A DNA stretch of 64,000 nucleotides, from assembly GCA_902472315.1 (NCBI GenBank), contig CABRNM010000002.1, forward strand, positions 1 through 64,000, given 5' to 3'. Source of the stretch: an uncultured Collinsella sp. GTDB taxonomy: Bacteria > Actinomycetota > Coriobacteriia > Coriobacteriales > Coriobacteriaceae. Positions 1-7,847 of the stretch are shown here, piece by piece. How positions within the stretch are numbered: position 1 is the first letter of the stretch; each line of letters opens with the position of its first letter. Below the pieces are notes generated by a model. The model worked only from the letters and a program-made list of their open reading frames with translations, was not told the origin of the DNA and did not search any database. The position numbers and the translations under genes were made by a program.

Positions 1-16
1 TGTGCTCTTCCGATCT
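1..16. other. Illumina adapter remnant at contig edge
   Basis: TGTGCTCTTCCGATCT is identical to the 3' end of the standard Illumina read-2/multiplexing adapter. It is not expected in a genome at a contig terminus by chance, so these bases are read-through and not biology. The bases directly after it (17-31) are a copy of a repeat also found at 18024-18038, which explains why assembly stopped here. Confidence 0.93.
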
Positions 17-395
17 GTGCGGAACTCGCGATAAACCTAAGCCGGTGTCCCCGCTCTCCCGGGGCCTGTGGTTACTTGGTTGTTGCATGCGGCTCGCTTT
101 TCGGAACAGGGCTGATAATTCTAGATGCAAGGCGCTCTTGGTCGTTATGGGCCTGGGGCGTCTGTCTTATATAGGTAGATTCCTTGCGGGTTCGAATCCC
201 TCCGCTTGGCGGCGTTGGCTCGATTTTCTTAACGCGAGGAGCTCTCGGTCGATGTGGGACGGAGGGATTCCGCGTCCGCCTGCCGGCGGCCGCGCCCCGC
301 TGCGTCGCTTCGCTCCTTGCGTGCTGCGCTGGAAAACACTTCGCGTTTCCTCAGCTCTGCACCCTTGCGGGTTCGAATCCCTCCGCATGCCCACG
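17..395. repeat. Gene-free segment with partial tRNA T-arm copies
   Basis: No credible gene. Positions 182-205 and 363-386 are an identical 24-bp stretch containing a plus-strand tRNA T-arm (GGGTTCGAATCCC). Positions 255-270 repeat exactly the 16-bp 3' end of the tRNA-Gln at 446-461. The sequence between 260 and 385 is bounded by an 11-bp inverted repeat made of the T-arm (260-270 and 375-385). No matching acceptor, D or anticodon arms lie nearby, so these are fragments, not tRNA genes. Integration scars at a tRNA 3' end are one explanation; an assembly artefact near the contig edge is another. Confidence 0.6.
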
Positions 396-431
396 AAAAA
401 GCGCTCCAGGTTCATAAGAGCCTGGAGCGCT
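396..431 (-). terminator. Terminator of tRNA-Gln
   Basis: Perfect 11-bp stem (400-410 with 421-431) with a 10-nt loop. On the minus strand it is followed by TTTTT (396-400), directly downstream of the tRNA. Confidence 0.85.
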
Positions 432-445
432 ATGTTCTTTGGGGC

Positions 446-516
446 TGGGACGGAGGGATTCGAACCCCCAACAGCCGGCACCAAAAACCGGAGTTCTACC
501 GTTGAACTACGTCCCA
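446..516 (-). tRNA. tRNA-Gln (anticodon TTG)
   Basis: A 71-nt cloverleaf on the minus strand. Acceptor TGGGACG pairs with CGTCCCA, the D-arm is GTTC/GAAC, and the anticodon stem CCGGT/GCCGG encloses loop TTTTGGT with anticodon TTG. The T-arm carries GGTTCGAATCC. CCA is not encoded. A hairpin terminator follows on the same strand. Confidence 0.95.
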
Positions 517-554
517 ATGTGTGGTGTTGCCCAAAAGCAACTCGTTTAGTTTAC

Positions 555-1460
555 CTAATCTGCGAGGGCATCGCAAACGCCATCGAGCAGGCGTACGGCG
601 AGTGTCTGCGCGTCGCTGGCCGTGAAGGTGCCGTTGTAGCGCGTCATGCCCGTGAGCTCAATGCGAATGCGTGCCGGCTTCTGCTGCGCGGCGACATTGG
701 CGGTGCGGATGCGCTGGGCCAGGTTGTGGCACTCGGCGAGGGCAATCGTGGCGCGCGGTGCGGCGTCGGCGGGCAGCTCGTCGCTTGCGATTTCGAGCAC
801 CAGGTCAACGTCGGTTGGGACCTCGGAGTCGCAGAGCATCATGCCGCTGTTGTCGGTCGTTGCCGTGGCGATATTCCACATGCGCGACGCAACACTGCGT
901 GCGATGGGGTCCTCGCCGATAACGGCAATCTGAAAGCGCTCGAGCACGTTGGCGGCGCGAGCAAAACCGATGCGGGACTCGGCTTCGGTGACCGAGGGCT
1001 TGCCCTCCCACACATGGTGCAGGCGGTTGATGTAGGCGTAGGTGTCCTGGAAGGCCATGCCGTCGGCAAACAGGCCGACATTTTCCTGGAACTGCTGCAG
1101 GGCGGCCTCGGTATGCGGACCAAAGTAGCCGTCGTCTTCGCCACAGGCAAAGCCCAAAACGTTGAGAGCGCGCTGCAGGGCCTGCACATCGGCGCCATGG
1201 AAATTGGGCATGCGTAGATAGAGGGTGCGGTCGCCCAGCTTATACGAAGCGTCTACAAGGGCGCTCCAACAGGGGATATCGACGGCATGACCGGCAGCAA
1301 GGCCGCTGTCGAGCCTGAAGGTGCTGACGGCCTGCTCAGTGGTGGCTCCAAAGTACTTGTCGGTGACTTCGGCGGCATCAATCGTGTAGCCGAGCTGCAG
1401 GAGACGAGACTGCACGTCCTCGACGGCTGCTCCTTGCATGCCCGTTGTAATAGGTTCCAT
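555..1460 (-). CDS. Peptidoglycan-binding-domain protein
   Basis: 301 aa. Two PG_binding_1-type repeats are visible. The first covers about residues 5-70 (AAVEDVQSRLLQLGY then FGATTEQAVSTFR). The second covers about 80-145 (ADVQALQRALNVLGF then FGPHTEAALQQFQ). Residues 150-301 form an unassigned domain that loosely recalls cell-wall amidase scaffolds, but I see no zinc-binding His/Glu set, so catalysis is not claimed. There is no signal peptide, so it may be cytoplasmic or act through a partner. ATG at 1460 follows AAAGGGG. It stands alone between the tRNA and a polyprenyl synthetase on the same strand. A role in cell-wall binding or regulation is inferred from the repeats only. Confidence 0.75.
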   Translation of the reverse strand: MEPITTGMQGAAVEDVQSRLLQLGYTIDAAEVTDKYFGATTEQAVSTFRLDSGLAAGHAVDIPCWSALVDASYKLGDRTLYLRMPNFHGADVQALQRALNVLGFACGEDDGYFGPHTEAALQQFQENVGLFADGMAFQDTYAYINRLHHVWEGKPSVTEAESRIGFARAANVLERFQIAVIGEDPIARSVASRMWNIATATTDNSGMMLCDSEVPTDVDLVLEIASDELPADAAPRATIALAECHNLAQRIRTANVAAQQKPARIRIELTGMTRYNGTFTASDAQTLAVRLLDGVCDALAD

Positions 1461-1598
1461 GAACGAACCCCTTTCGGCGTACCATTCGTACTATTTGAGC
1501 GTCTGTCGGATAGACAACGCAAAGGGATGCATAAACATGCACTCAACAGTGTAGCAAGTTGTGCCTAAATACGCTGCTGACAGGTTTTATAACCCCCG

Positions 1599-2624
1599 TT
1601 AGTTAAGACGCTCCACAAAGAAATCTGCCATGGAGAGGAACAGCTCGCGTGCGTGCGGATCAAGCTCAACGTTCTCGATGGCCGCTTTGGCCTTAGCGGT
1701 CAGGTCGAGCGCGTAAGTGTGGGCGTAATCGATGGAGCCGGTCTCCTGGAAGATCTCCACGGCGCGTGCGAGCTGCGCGGGATCATCGGTGCCCGAGGAA
1801 AGAATCGCCACGACCTCGTCGTGGTGGCGCTCATCAGAGAGGGCGTGTACGGCGACAAGCGTGCGCTTGCCCTCGGTGATGTCGGTGCGGAAGTCCTTGT
1901 TGGCGGCTTCCTTAGTGCCGACAAGGTTGAGCAGGTCGTCCTGAATCTGAAAGGCAAGGCCTGTGTGCAGGCCAAAGGCGCGCAGCGCTTCGATTTGCTC
2001 ATCGCTGCCGCCGCCGATAATGGCTCCGGCGGCAAGCGGCGTGGCTCCGCTGTAAAACGCGGTCTTGTGCGTCGCCATGTCCAGGTAGTCATCAACCGAG
2101 ATATCAAAGCGCCCGTCGCGGACCCAACCCAGGTCGAGTGCTTGACCCTCGATGGTGCGGACGATCATCTCGGTAAGCTCGTGGAGCACGCGCAGCTTCA
2201 CGTCGGACTCCAGCGTAGGGTCGTCGAGAACCGTCTTGGTGACCATGGTGAGCGCCAGGTCGCCACAATTGATGGCAAGGCCCGTGCCCTCGGTAAGGTG
2301 CATGCAGGGCTTGCCTCGACGAAGCTGTCCGTTGTCGGCGATGTCATCGTGGATCAGCGCGCCCGACTGGAAATGCTCGATGGCTGCCGCGGCGCTGCGG
2401 GCGCTCTCAAAGCTACCGCCCACTGCGGTTGCGGCGAGCATGCAGATAAGCGGGCGGTGGCGCTTGCCGGCGTTGGCCGTAAAAGCCGAGAGCGGCGCAT
2501 ACAGGTAGCGCTCGATATCGGCAGAGGTCACCTGTCCGTCAAAGAACGTGGCCAGATAGTCGTTAATCTGGTCAAAGTGCTGGGCTAAAAAGCTGGTAAA
2601 CGGACTGGACACGGGTTCTCGCAT
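1599..2624 (-). CDS. Polyprenyl diphosphate synthase (trans-prenyltransferase)
   Basis: About 341 aa. It would condense isopentenyl diphosphate with an allylic diphosphate to make farnesyl, geranylgeranyl or longer chains for undecaprenyl or quinone synthesis in the cytoplasm. The first aspartate-rich motif reads LIHDDIADN and the second FQIQDDLLN. The region between them (GLAINCGDLAL, KTAFYSGATPLAAG) is typical of the all-alpha family. A longer start at 2663 (TTG-free, ATG) adds 13 residues but has no better ribosome site; I prefer ATG at 2624, just before REPVSSPF. Chain length cannot be read with confidence from sequence alone. It is a single gene with convergent noncoding sequence on either side. 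Confidence 0.88.
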   Translation of the reverse strand: MREPVSSPFTSFLAQHFDQINDYLATFFDGQVTSADIERYLYAPLSAFTANAGKRHRPLICMLAATAVGGSFESARSAAAAIEHFQSGALIHDDIADNGQLRRGKPCMHLTEGTGLAINCGDLALTMVTKTVLDDPTLESDVKLRVLHELTEMIVRTIEGQALDLGWVRDGRFDISVDDYLDMATHKTAFYSGATPLAAGAIIGGGSDEQIEALRAFGLHTGLAFQIQDDLLNLVGTKEAANKDFRTDITEGKRTLVAVHALSDERHHDEVVAILSSGTDDPAQLARAVEIFQETGSIDYAHTYALDLTAKAKAAIENVELDPHARELFLSMADFFVERLN

Positions 2625-2737
2625 TCTTTCTGAGGTTGCATTGATGCAATATGCAGACAACATATTGCCACATCAGGGCGTTTGGCGCGGCAGTTTTGGC
2701 GATTTAGGACAACGGGCGTGCGTTTGATGGAGTGTGC

Positions 2738-5188
2738 CTAAATCAGCCTAAAATGCTCGAGCGCCGCAACGACACCGTCGTGATCGACGGTGTCGGTCAC
2801 GTAATCGGCCTTATCCTTGAGATAGTCCGGCGCATTGCCCATGGCGATACCGACATCGACGGCGTTCATCAGCGAGACGTCATTGCTGGCGTCGCCGATG
2901 CCGTATACGGTTCCGTGGTGGGGGTCGAGGGCGTCGAGTACAGACTGGATGCCCCCGCGCTTCGTGCATTCGCGGGGCGAGATTTCGGTTACCTCGAGTT
3001 CGAGCTCGTTAAAGCACAGCAGCGGCTCAAGTGCCTTATCTTGAGCGATGTGGTTGGCGAGCGATGTAGACATCAAGATCTTGTAGACACTGTAATGTTG
3101 CAGCTGCGTGACTGCGTCGCCCAGGGTGCGCGCGTATCCGGGAGCATCGGGCGCATCGGCACTCATGCGCACGACGCCGTTGAGGCCCTCAAAGCGGATG
3201 ACCTCGCCCGATTGCTCAAGGTAGGGGGCAAGACGCTGCAGCATACTGGGCGTCATCGACAGATCGCGAATTGCGTGTCCGTTGATCTCGGCGTAACCGC
3301 CCGCAAGACAGACGATGCCGGTCCAAGGCAGCTCAAGAAGTTTGGGGTGGATGCAGCTGAGGGTACGTCCCGTGCAGATAAAGGCCATGTTGCCGTTGGC
3401 GACAAACTCGCGGATTGCCTGCGAAACCGCCTCGTTGGGATAGGGGGAGAGGTCCCGCTCGTCTTCGGGAAGGTCTTGGGCGAGCCTGGGGTCTTGCCAG
3501 GCGAGCGTTCCGTCGATATCGAAGAAGCAAATATCGCCGCGCTTATGGGCTGCGCTGGCGGCAGGGGAGGCCGAGGTGGTGGGCACAAATTCCGGCTCGA
3601 GGCCCATGATCTGGTCAAAATGCTCTTTAACGCGGGGAACGGAGATGCCGATGACCACCTGGGCGGTCTTGTCCGTAATGATGAGGCCCTTGGCGCCCAC
3701 CGCGACAAACGACGCGTTATCTGCAACGATGGAAGGGTCTGCGACCTCGACGCGCAGGCGCGTGGCGCAGTTGGTTGCGCCCACAATATTGCCAACGCCA
3801 CCTAAAAGCTGAATTACCCGCTCAGCGAGGACGTGATCTTGATCGGATCGACTATTGACCTCGTCATTGGGAGATTGCTCTTTGGCAAAGCCGCTTTCCG
3901 TTAAACGATCGATTGCCGCGCGATTGGCAACATGATCCTCGCGGCCCGGCGTCTTAAGGTCATAGACCAAGATGAGTGCTCGAAAACTAACAAAAAAGAT
4001 GAGGCTAAAGGCAAGGCCGATACCGAGCGCCAAAAGATAGGCACCGGCATGCGTGCGCATGAGCGGAATAAAGTTGAAGGCTGCCATCTCAATCAGGCCG
4101 CCCGAGAAGATGCCGACGATGCCAAAGAGATTCATGGTTGTGGCAAGGCAAGACGATAAGACGGCGTAGAGCAAAAAGAGCCCGGGGTGGGTGAACATAA
4201 AGAGAAACTCGAGTGGCTCGGTAACGCCGCAAACCACCGAGGCGACGATGGCGGGCAAAAGGATGACCTTAAGGCCGGCGCGGCGCTCTGGTTTTGCGGT
4301 GGAGTAGAACGCGGCTGCGATGGCGGGAAGGCCAAAGAGCTTGACCCAGCCGGTGGCGGTAAAACCGGCCCACGGCGCAAGTTCATTAAGGGGGCGCGTG
4401 CTATGGGAGAGGATGGGGAGCAAGCTGCTCCACGTGGCGTAGATGCCGTCGTTAATGACCAGGTTGTCGTAGTAGATCGGCATGTAGAGCAGGTGGTGCA
4501 GCCCCATGGGCTCGAGCGCTCGCTCCAAAAGCACAAAGATGCCCACGCCAAAGGGGCCGACGCTCGTAAGTGCATGGCGCAGCGTTTCGGTCATTGCGTA
4601 TACGGAGGGCACGATGGCGGCCGAGATAGCGGCAAGGGCAAACACGGCAAAAAAGCTGATGAGGTAGACTAGCGAGGAGCCCGAGAAGGTGCCGAGCCAA
4701 TCGGGAACCTTGGCATCGTAGAAGCGGTCATGGATGGCGACGACGGTTGCCGATACCGCCAGCGGGCCGATAATGCCGGTGTCGAGCGTCTTGATGCCGT
4801 CGATGATGGTGATGCCGCTAGCGGAGGTCAAAGACGACGGGTACTTAAGTCCAAGATTGTCTCCGCTCAGCTTAATGATCTCGCTCAAAAAGAAGCAGTA
4901 GGCAAAATAGGCGACGAGAGCCTCGAGGCAGCAACGAGCCGGTTGTTTTTGGGCAAGACCGATGGGCAGCGCTACGGCAAAAAGGAGCGGGAGGCGTTTA
5001 AAGACCGTCCACGAGCCGCGCTGGATGATGGTCCAAAAAGCGTACCAAGGGGTTCCGTATACGGCGAGATCGCCGACGATGTCCGCAGTCGTTGCGAGAG
5101 CGGAGACGCCGACCATGAGGCCTGATATAGAAAACAGCATGGCGGGCGCGAACATTGCCCCGCCAAAGCGTTGGATTTTTTGCAGCAT
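2738..5188 (-). CDS. PTS alpha-glucoside-type EIIC-EIIB fused to a HAD (Cof-type) phosphatase
   Basis: 816 aa. Residues 1-430 are a glucose-superfamily EIIC channel with about ten membrane segments and the family motif GVTEPLEFLFMF. Residues about 453-525 are EIIB, with phospho-acceptor Cys near 469 in GATNCATRLRV. After a Ser/Ala-rich linker, residues 551-816 are a complete Cof-type HAD hydrolase: FDIDGTLAW (motif I), CTGRT (II), Lys in CTKRGG (III) and GIGDASNDVSLMN (IV). No EIIA is present, so a trans EIIA is needed. GGAAGG precedes ATG 5188. The gene is divergent from a GntR/UTRA regulator with two candidate operators between. The inferred role is uptake with phosphorylation of a glucoside, followed by removal of the phosphate by the attached domain. 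The substrate is unproven; maltose or an isomer fits the neighbours. Confidence 0.88.
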   Translation of the reverse strand: MLQKIQRFGGAMFAPAMLFSISGLMVGVSALATTADIVGDLAVYGTPWYAFWTIIQRGSWTVFKRLPLLFAVALPIGLAQKQPARCCLEALVAYFAYCFFLSEIIKLSGDNLGLKYPSSLTSASGITIIDGIKTLDTGIIGPLAVSATVVAIHDRFYDAKVPDWLGTFSGSSLVYLISFFAVFALAAISAAIVPSVYAMTETLRHALTSVGPFGVGIFVLLERALEPMGLHHLLYMPIYYDNLVINDGIYATWSSLLPILSHSTRPLNELAPWAGFTATGWVKLFGLPAIAAAFYSTAKPERRAGLKVILLPAIVASVVCGVTEPLEFLFMFTHPGLFLLYAVLSSCLATTMNLFGIVGIFSGGLIEMAAFNFIPLMRTHAGAYLLALGIGLAFSLIFFVSFRALILVYDLKTPGREDHVANRAAIDRLTESGFAKEQSPNDEVNSRSDQDHVLAERVIQLLGGVGNIVGATNCATRLRVEVADPSIVADNASFVAVGAKGLIITDKTAQVVIGISVPRVKEHFDQIMGLEPEFVPTTSASPAASAAHKRGDICFFDIDGTLAWQDPRLAQDLPEDERDLSPYPNEAVSQAIREFVANGNMAFICTGRTLSCIHPKLLELPWTGIVCLAGGYAEINGHAIRDLSMTPSMLQRLAPYLEQSGEVIRFEGLNGVVRMSADAPDAPGYARTLGDAVTQLQHYSVYKILMSTSLANHIAQDKALEPLLCFNELELEVTEISPRECTKRGGIQSVLDALDPHHGTVYGIGDASNDVSLMNAVDVGIAMGNAPDYLKDKADYVTDTVDHDGVVAALEHFRLI

Positions 5189-5229
5189 GTTCTGCCTTCC
5201 GAATATCGAGGCGCGTTGCGCGTGGGGAA

Positions 5230-5241
5230 ACGTTTAAACAA
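5230..5241. promoter_or_regulatory. Candidate GntR operator 1
   Basis: ACGTTTAAACAA, matching 10 of 12 positions of TTGTTTAAACAA. It sits 42 bp upstream of the PTS-HAD start codon, where a repressor could block that promoter. Confidence 0.5.
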
Positions 5242-5351
5242 TGGATTCATTGTAGAGGACCAGACGATTGTCGTACCGGCAGTTTTGAGCGAAACCGATT
5301 TGGGCATGACAGAAACCGTCAACGGTTAAATCCTGTCGCTTTACCGATATT

Positions 5352-5363
5352 CGGTTTAAACAA
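5352..5363. promoter_or_regulatory. Candidate GntR operator 2
   Basis: CGGTTTAAACAA, 10 of 12 to the same palindrome, 54 bp upstream of the regulator gene itself. Consistent with autoregulation. Confidence 0.5.
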
Positions 5364-5417
5364 CTTTAAGAAATGCTATCGTGCCTAGCCGGAAATGAAT
5401 AATGTAGAGGTGAAACA

Positions 5418-6137
5418 ATGCCAAAAGCGATATACGAAGGAATCTACCGAGAAATACGCTCGCGCATCATTAATGGGACCTATGCGTTTCAGGAGATGCT
5501 GCCAACCGAAGCCGAGCTGACCGCGGAGTTCGGATGCACTCGCAATACCGTCCGTCGCGCCTTGGGTATGCTGGCCGACGGGATGTTTGTGCAGCCCATA
5601 CACGGCAAGGGCGTGCGCGTTATTTGGCTTAAGGGCGAAACCGACATGTTGGGCGCACTCGAAGAGGTTGAGTCGTTTGGCGAGTTTGCAAAGCGCAACA
5701 ATGCCGTTGCATCGACGGACGTTAAGTCTTTCGAACATCTGGTTTGCACCGAGCAACTCTCTCGTCACCTGGGCTTTAAGGTGGGCGAGGAGTTGATTCG
5801 CGTAGTGCGTGTCCGAAGCCTCAACGGCAACGCGCGCCAAGTGGACCATGGCTATTTTTTGGCGTCGATCGCCAAGGGCCTGACTCCCGAGATCGCGGCA
5901 GATTCTATTTACGGCTATCTGGAGCACAAGCGCGGTGTCAAAGTGATGGCGAGCCGTCGTACGGTGAGTGTCGAGCTCGCCAACGATGAGGACTGCAGCT
6001 ATCTTGACCTCGGCAAATACAACTGCGTTGCCGTCATGGAGAGTCAGTCGTACACCTCGGATGGCATCTTGTTTGAGGTGACGCACACTCGCACACACCC
6101 CGAGATCTTCCATTACCGCGTCAATTCCAAGCGATAG
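5418..6137 (+). CDS. GntR family regulator with UTRA effector domain
   Basis: 239 aa. An N-terminal winged helix-turn-helix (residues 1-75, with LPTEAELTAEFGCTRNTVRRA) is followed by a UTRA ligand domain (about 90-235), the TreR/HutC layout. This class usually senses a phosphorylated sugar and binds short AT-centred palindromes. It is divergent from the PTS-HAD gene and lies before the ABC sugar transporter. Five matches to TTGTTTAAACAA lie at three promoters in this block (two between it and the PTS gene, two before the binding-protein gene, one before malQ), so I infer it is the local alpha-glucoside repressor. ATG 5418 follows a GAGG at 5407. A strong terminator follows. Confidence 0.9.
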   Translation: MPKAIYEGIYREIRSRIINGTYAFQEMLPTEAELTAEFGCTRNTVRRALGMLADGMFVQPIHGKGVRVIWLKGETDMLGALEEVESFGEFAKRNNAVASTDVKSFEHLVCTEQLSRHLGFKVGEELIRVVRVRSLNGNARQVDHGYFLASIAKGLTPEIAADSIYGYLEHKRGVKVMASRRTVSVELANDEDCSYLDLGKYNCVAVMESQSYTSDGILFEVTHTRTHPEIFHYRVNSKR

Positions 6138-6175
6138 CCGGCTAGCTCGCAGCCTGACGAGACTCATGGCCTCAA

Positions 6176-6230
6176 AGAGAAAACGCCCGGTCAAACCGAC
6201 GGTACATTGGCTTGACCGGGCGTTTTCTCT
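6176..6230. terminator. Symmetric hairpin after GntR gene
   Basis: A perfect 19-bp stem (AGAGAAAACGCCCGGTCAA with its complement at 6212-6230) and a 17-nt loop. The GC core is flanked by A and T tracts on either side, so it can stop transcription on either strand. Confidence 0.85.
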
Positions 6231-6248
6231 GCATTCGATAACAAATAA

Positions 6249-6260
6249 TTGTTTATACAA
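6249..6260. promoter_or_regulatory. Candidate GntR operator 3
   Basis: TTGTTTATACAA, 11 of 12 to the shared palindrome, in the leader of the ABC sugar-transport genes. Confidence 0.55.
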
Positions 6261-6323
6261 AACTTGTCAAGTATCAAGTTGAAATTACCGTTCACCGAAG
6301 TTTTTCTACCGCTCTAGTAATAC

Positions 6324-6335
6324 TTGTTCAAACAA
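6324..6335. promoter_or_regulatory. Candidate GntR operator 4
   Basis: TTGTTCAAACAA, 11 of 12 to the shared palindrome, 75 bp after operator 3. Together with operator 3 and the terminator, it accounts for most of the 300-bp gap before the binding-protein gene. Confidence 0.55.
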
Positions 6336-6443
6336 CTAGCCAAATAGCGTATCGTTCAAATCAGCAAAAGGGGCAAAGTCCCCGAGCCAATCTCCGAAGG
6401 CGGCGGCAAAGGGTGCCGCCACGGTGTGAAAGGGTGGATTGTA

Positions 6444-7760
6444 ATGAAGAACGAAATGAGCAGAAGGCAGTTCCTGGGCTTTGCTGGTTCCGCGGCTGCA
6501 GTTCTTGGTCTGGGCCTCGTGGGTTGCGGTGGTTCTGCCGGCTCCGGCTCCTCTGCTTCTGGTGACGCTGCCGAGGTCTACTTCCTCCAATTCAAGCCCG
6601 AGGTCGACAAGGAGTGGAAGGAGATCGCCAAGGCCTATAAGAAGGAGAAGGGCGTCGAGGTCAAGATCGTGACCGCTGCCTCCAACACCTACGAGGAGAA
6701 GCTCAAGTCCGAGATGTCCAAGAGCTCCGCTCCGACCCTGTTCCAGGTCAACGGCCCCACCGGTCTTAAGAACTGGAAGGATTACTGCGCCGACCTGTCC
6801 GATACCAAGCTCCGCGGTGAGCTCATTGACGACTCCCTGGCTCTGCAGTCCGATGGCAAGGATCTGGGTATCGACTGGGTCCAGGAGAGCTACGGCATCA
6901 TCTACAACAAGCAGCTGCTCGAGAAGGCTGGCTACAAGGCCGAGGACATCAACTCCTTCGACAAGCTGAAGGCTTGTGCCGACGACATCCAGGCCCGCAA
7001 GGACGAGCTTGGTGTCGAGGGTGCCTTTACTTCCGCCGGCATGGATGACTCCTCCAGCTGGCGCTACACCACCCACCTCGCCAACCTCCCGCTCTACTAC
7101 GAGTTCGAGAAGGAGCACAACCAGGAGGACGACGAGATTAAGGGCGAGTATCTCGACAACTTCAAGCAGATTTTCGACCTGTACATCACCGACTCCACCT
7201 GTGATCCTTCGCAGCTTGCCTCCAAGACCGGCGACGACGCCACCAACGAGTTCGCAACCGGCAAGGCCGTCTTCTACCAGAACGGTTCTTGGGCCTATGC
7301 TGACCTCACCAAGGCCGGCATGACCGACGATCAGATTGGCATGATGCCCATCTACATCGGTGTCGACGGCGAGGAGAACCAGGGCCTGTGCTCCGGCGGC
7401 GAGAACTACTGGTGCGTCAGCTCCCAGGCTTCCGAGGATGCCCAGAAGGCCACCGAGGACTTCATGTATTGGTGCGTCACTTCTGACACCGCCACCAGCA
7501 TCATCGCTGACAAGATGGGTCTGACTGCCCCGTTCAAGAGCGCTAAGGAGACCACCAACGTCTTCTCGCAGCAGGCCGTTGCCATGGCCAAGGACGGCAA
7601 GAAGACCGTCGCTTGGGACTTCGTTTACATCCCCTCCGAGGAGTGGAAGAAGAACCTCAAGCAGGCTCTGATTGCCTATGCTGCCGACAACAGCAAGTGG
7701 GACGGCGTCAAGAACGCCTTCGTCGATGGCTGGAAGACCGAGAAGGCTGCTTCCGAGTAA
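6444..7760 (+). CDS. ABC sugar transporter, substrate-binding lipoprotein
   Basis: 438 aa. The N-terminus carries a twin-arginine-like SRRQFLGF, a hydrophobic run and the lipobox LVGC (Cys about 27), then a Gly/Ser spacer. It is therefore probably exported and lipid-anchored. The rest is a family-1 extracellular solute-binding fold (for example GKAVFYQNGSWAYADL), as in maltose/maltodextrin or multiple-sugar systems. ATG 6444 is chosen because AAAGGGTGG lies 7 nt upstream; an earlier in-frame start at 6426 lacks a site. It is the first gene of the transporter operon, separated from the permeases by a GC-rich hairpin that may let the binding protein be made in excess. Maltodextrin as ligand is inferred from glgP and malQ nearby. 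Confidence 0.9.
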   Translation: MKNEMSRRQFLGFAGSAAAVLGLGLVGCGGSAGSGSSASGDAAEVYFLQFKPEVDKEWKEIAKAYKKEKGVEVKIVTAASNTYEEKLKSEMSKSSAPTLFQVNGPTGLKNWKDYCADLSDTKLRGELIDDSLALQSDGKDLGIDWVQESYGIIYNKQLLEKAGYKAEDINSFDKLKACADDIQARKDELGVEGAFTSAGMDDSSSWRYTTHLANLPLYYEFEKEHNQEDDEIKGEYLDNFKQIFDLYITDSTCDPSQLASKTGDDATNEFATGKAVFYQNGSWAYADLTKAGMTDDQIGMMPIYIGVDGEENQGLCSGGENYWCVSSQASEDAQKATEDFMYWCVTSDTATSIIADKMGLTAPFKSAKETTNVFSQQAVAMAKDGKKTVAWDFVYIPSEEWKKNLKQALIAYAADNSKWDGVKNAFVDGWKTEKAASE

Positions 7761-7791
7761 GCAGTTGCTGCCCAAGCTATCTGATTAGCGA

Positions 7792-7827
7792 CAGGGGGCG
7801 GGCAGACGTTGGTTTGCCCGCCCCCTG
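7792..7827 (+). promoter_or_regulatory. Intercistronic GC-rich hairpin
   Basis: A perfect 13-bp stem, CAGGGGGCGGGCA with TGCCCGCCCCCTG, lies between the binding-protein and first permease genes. No T-run follows (CATATTGAAAGG). It fits an RNA-stabilising or partial-termination element that raises binding-protein output over permease, as seen in many sugar operons. Confidence 0.65.
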
Positions 7828-7847
7828 CATATTGAAAGGACCCTTCT

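Noticed and set aside
182..386. Further tRNA genes from the T-arm sequences
   Set aside because: Only the T-arm and a little 3' flank are present; no complementary acceptor strand, D-arm or anticodon arm within tRNA distance.
45..1217. 390-codon plus-strand frame at the window start
   Set aside because: It runs through tRNA fragments, the tRNA-Gln and the antisense of the peptidoglycan-binding gene, so it is not a gene.
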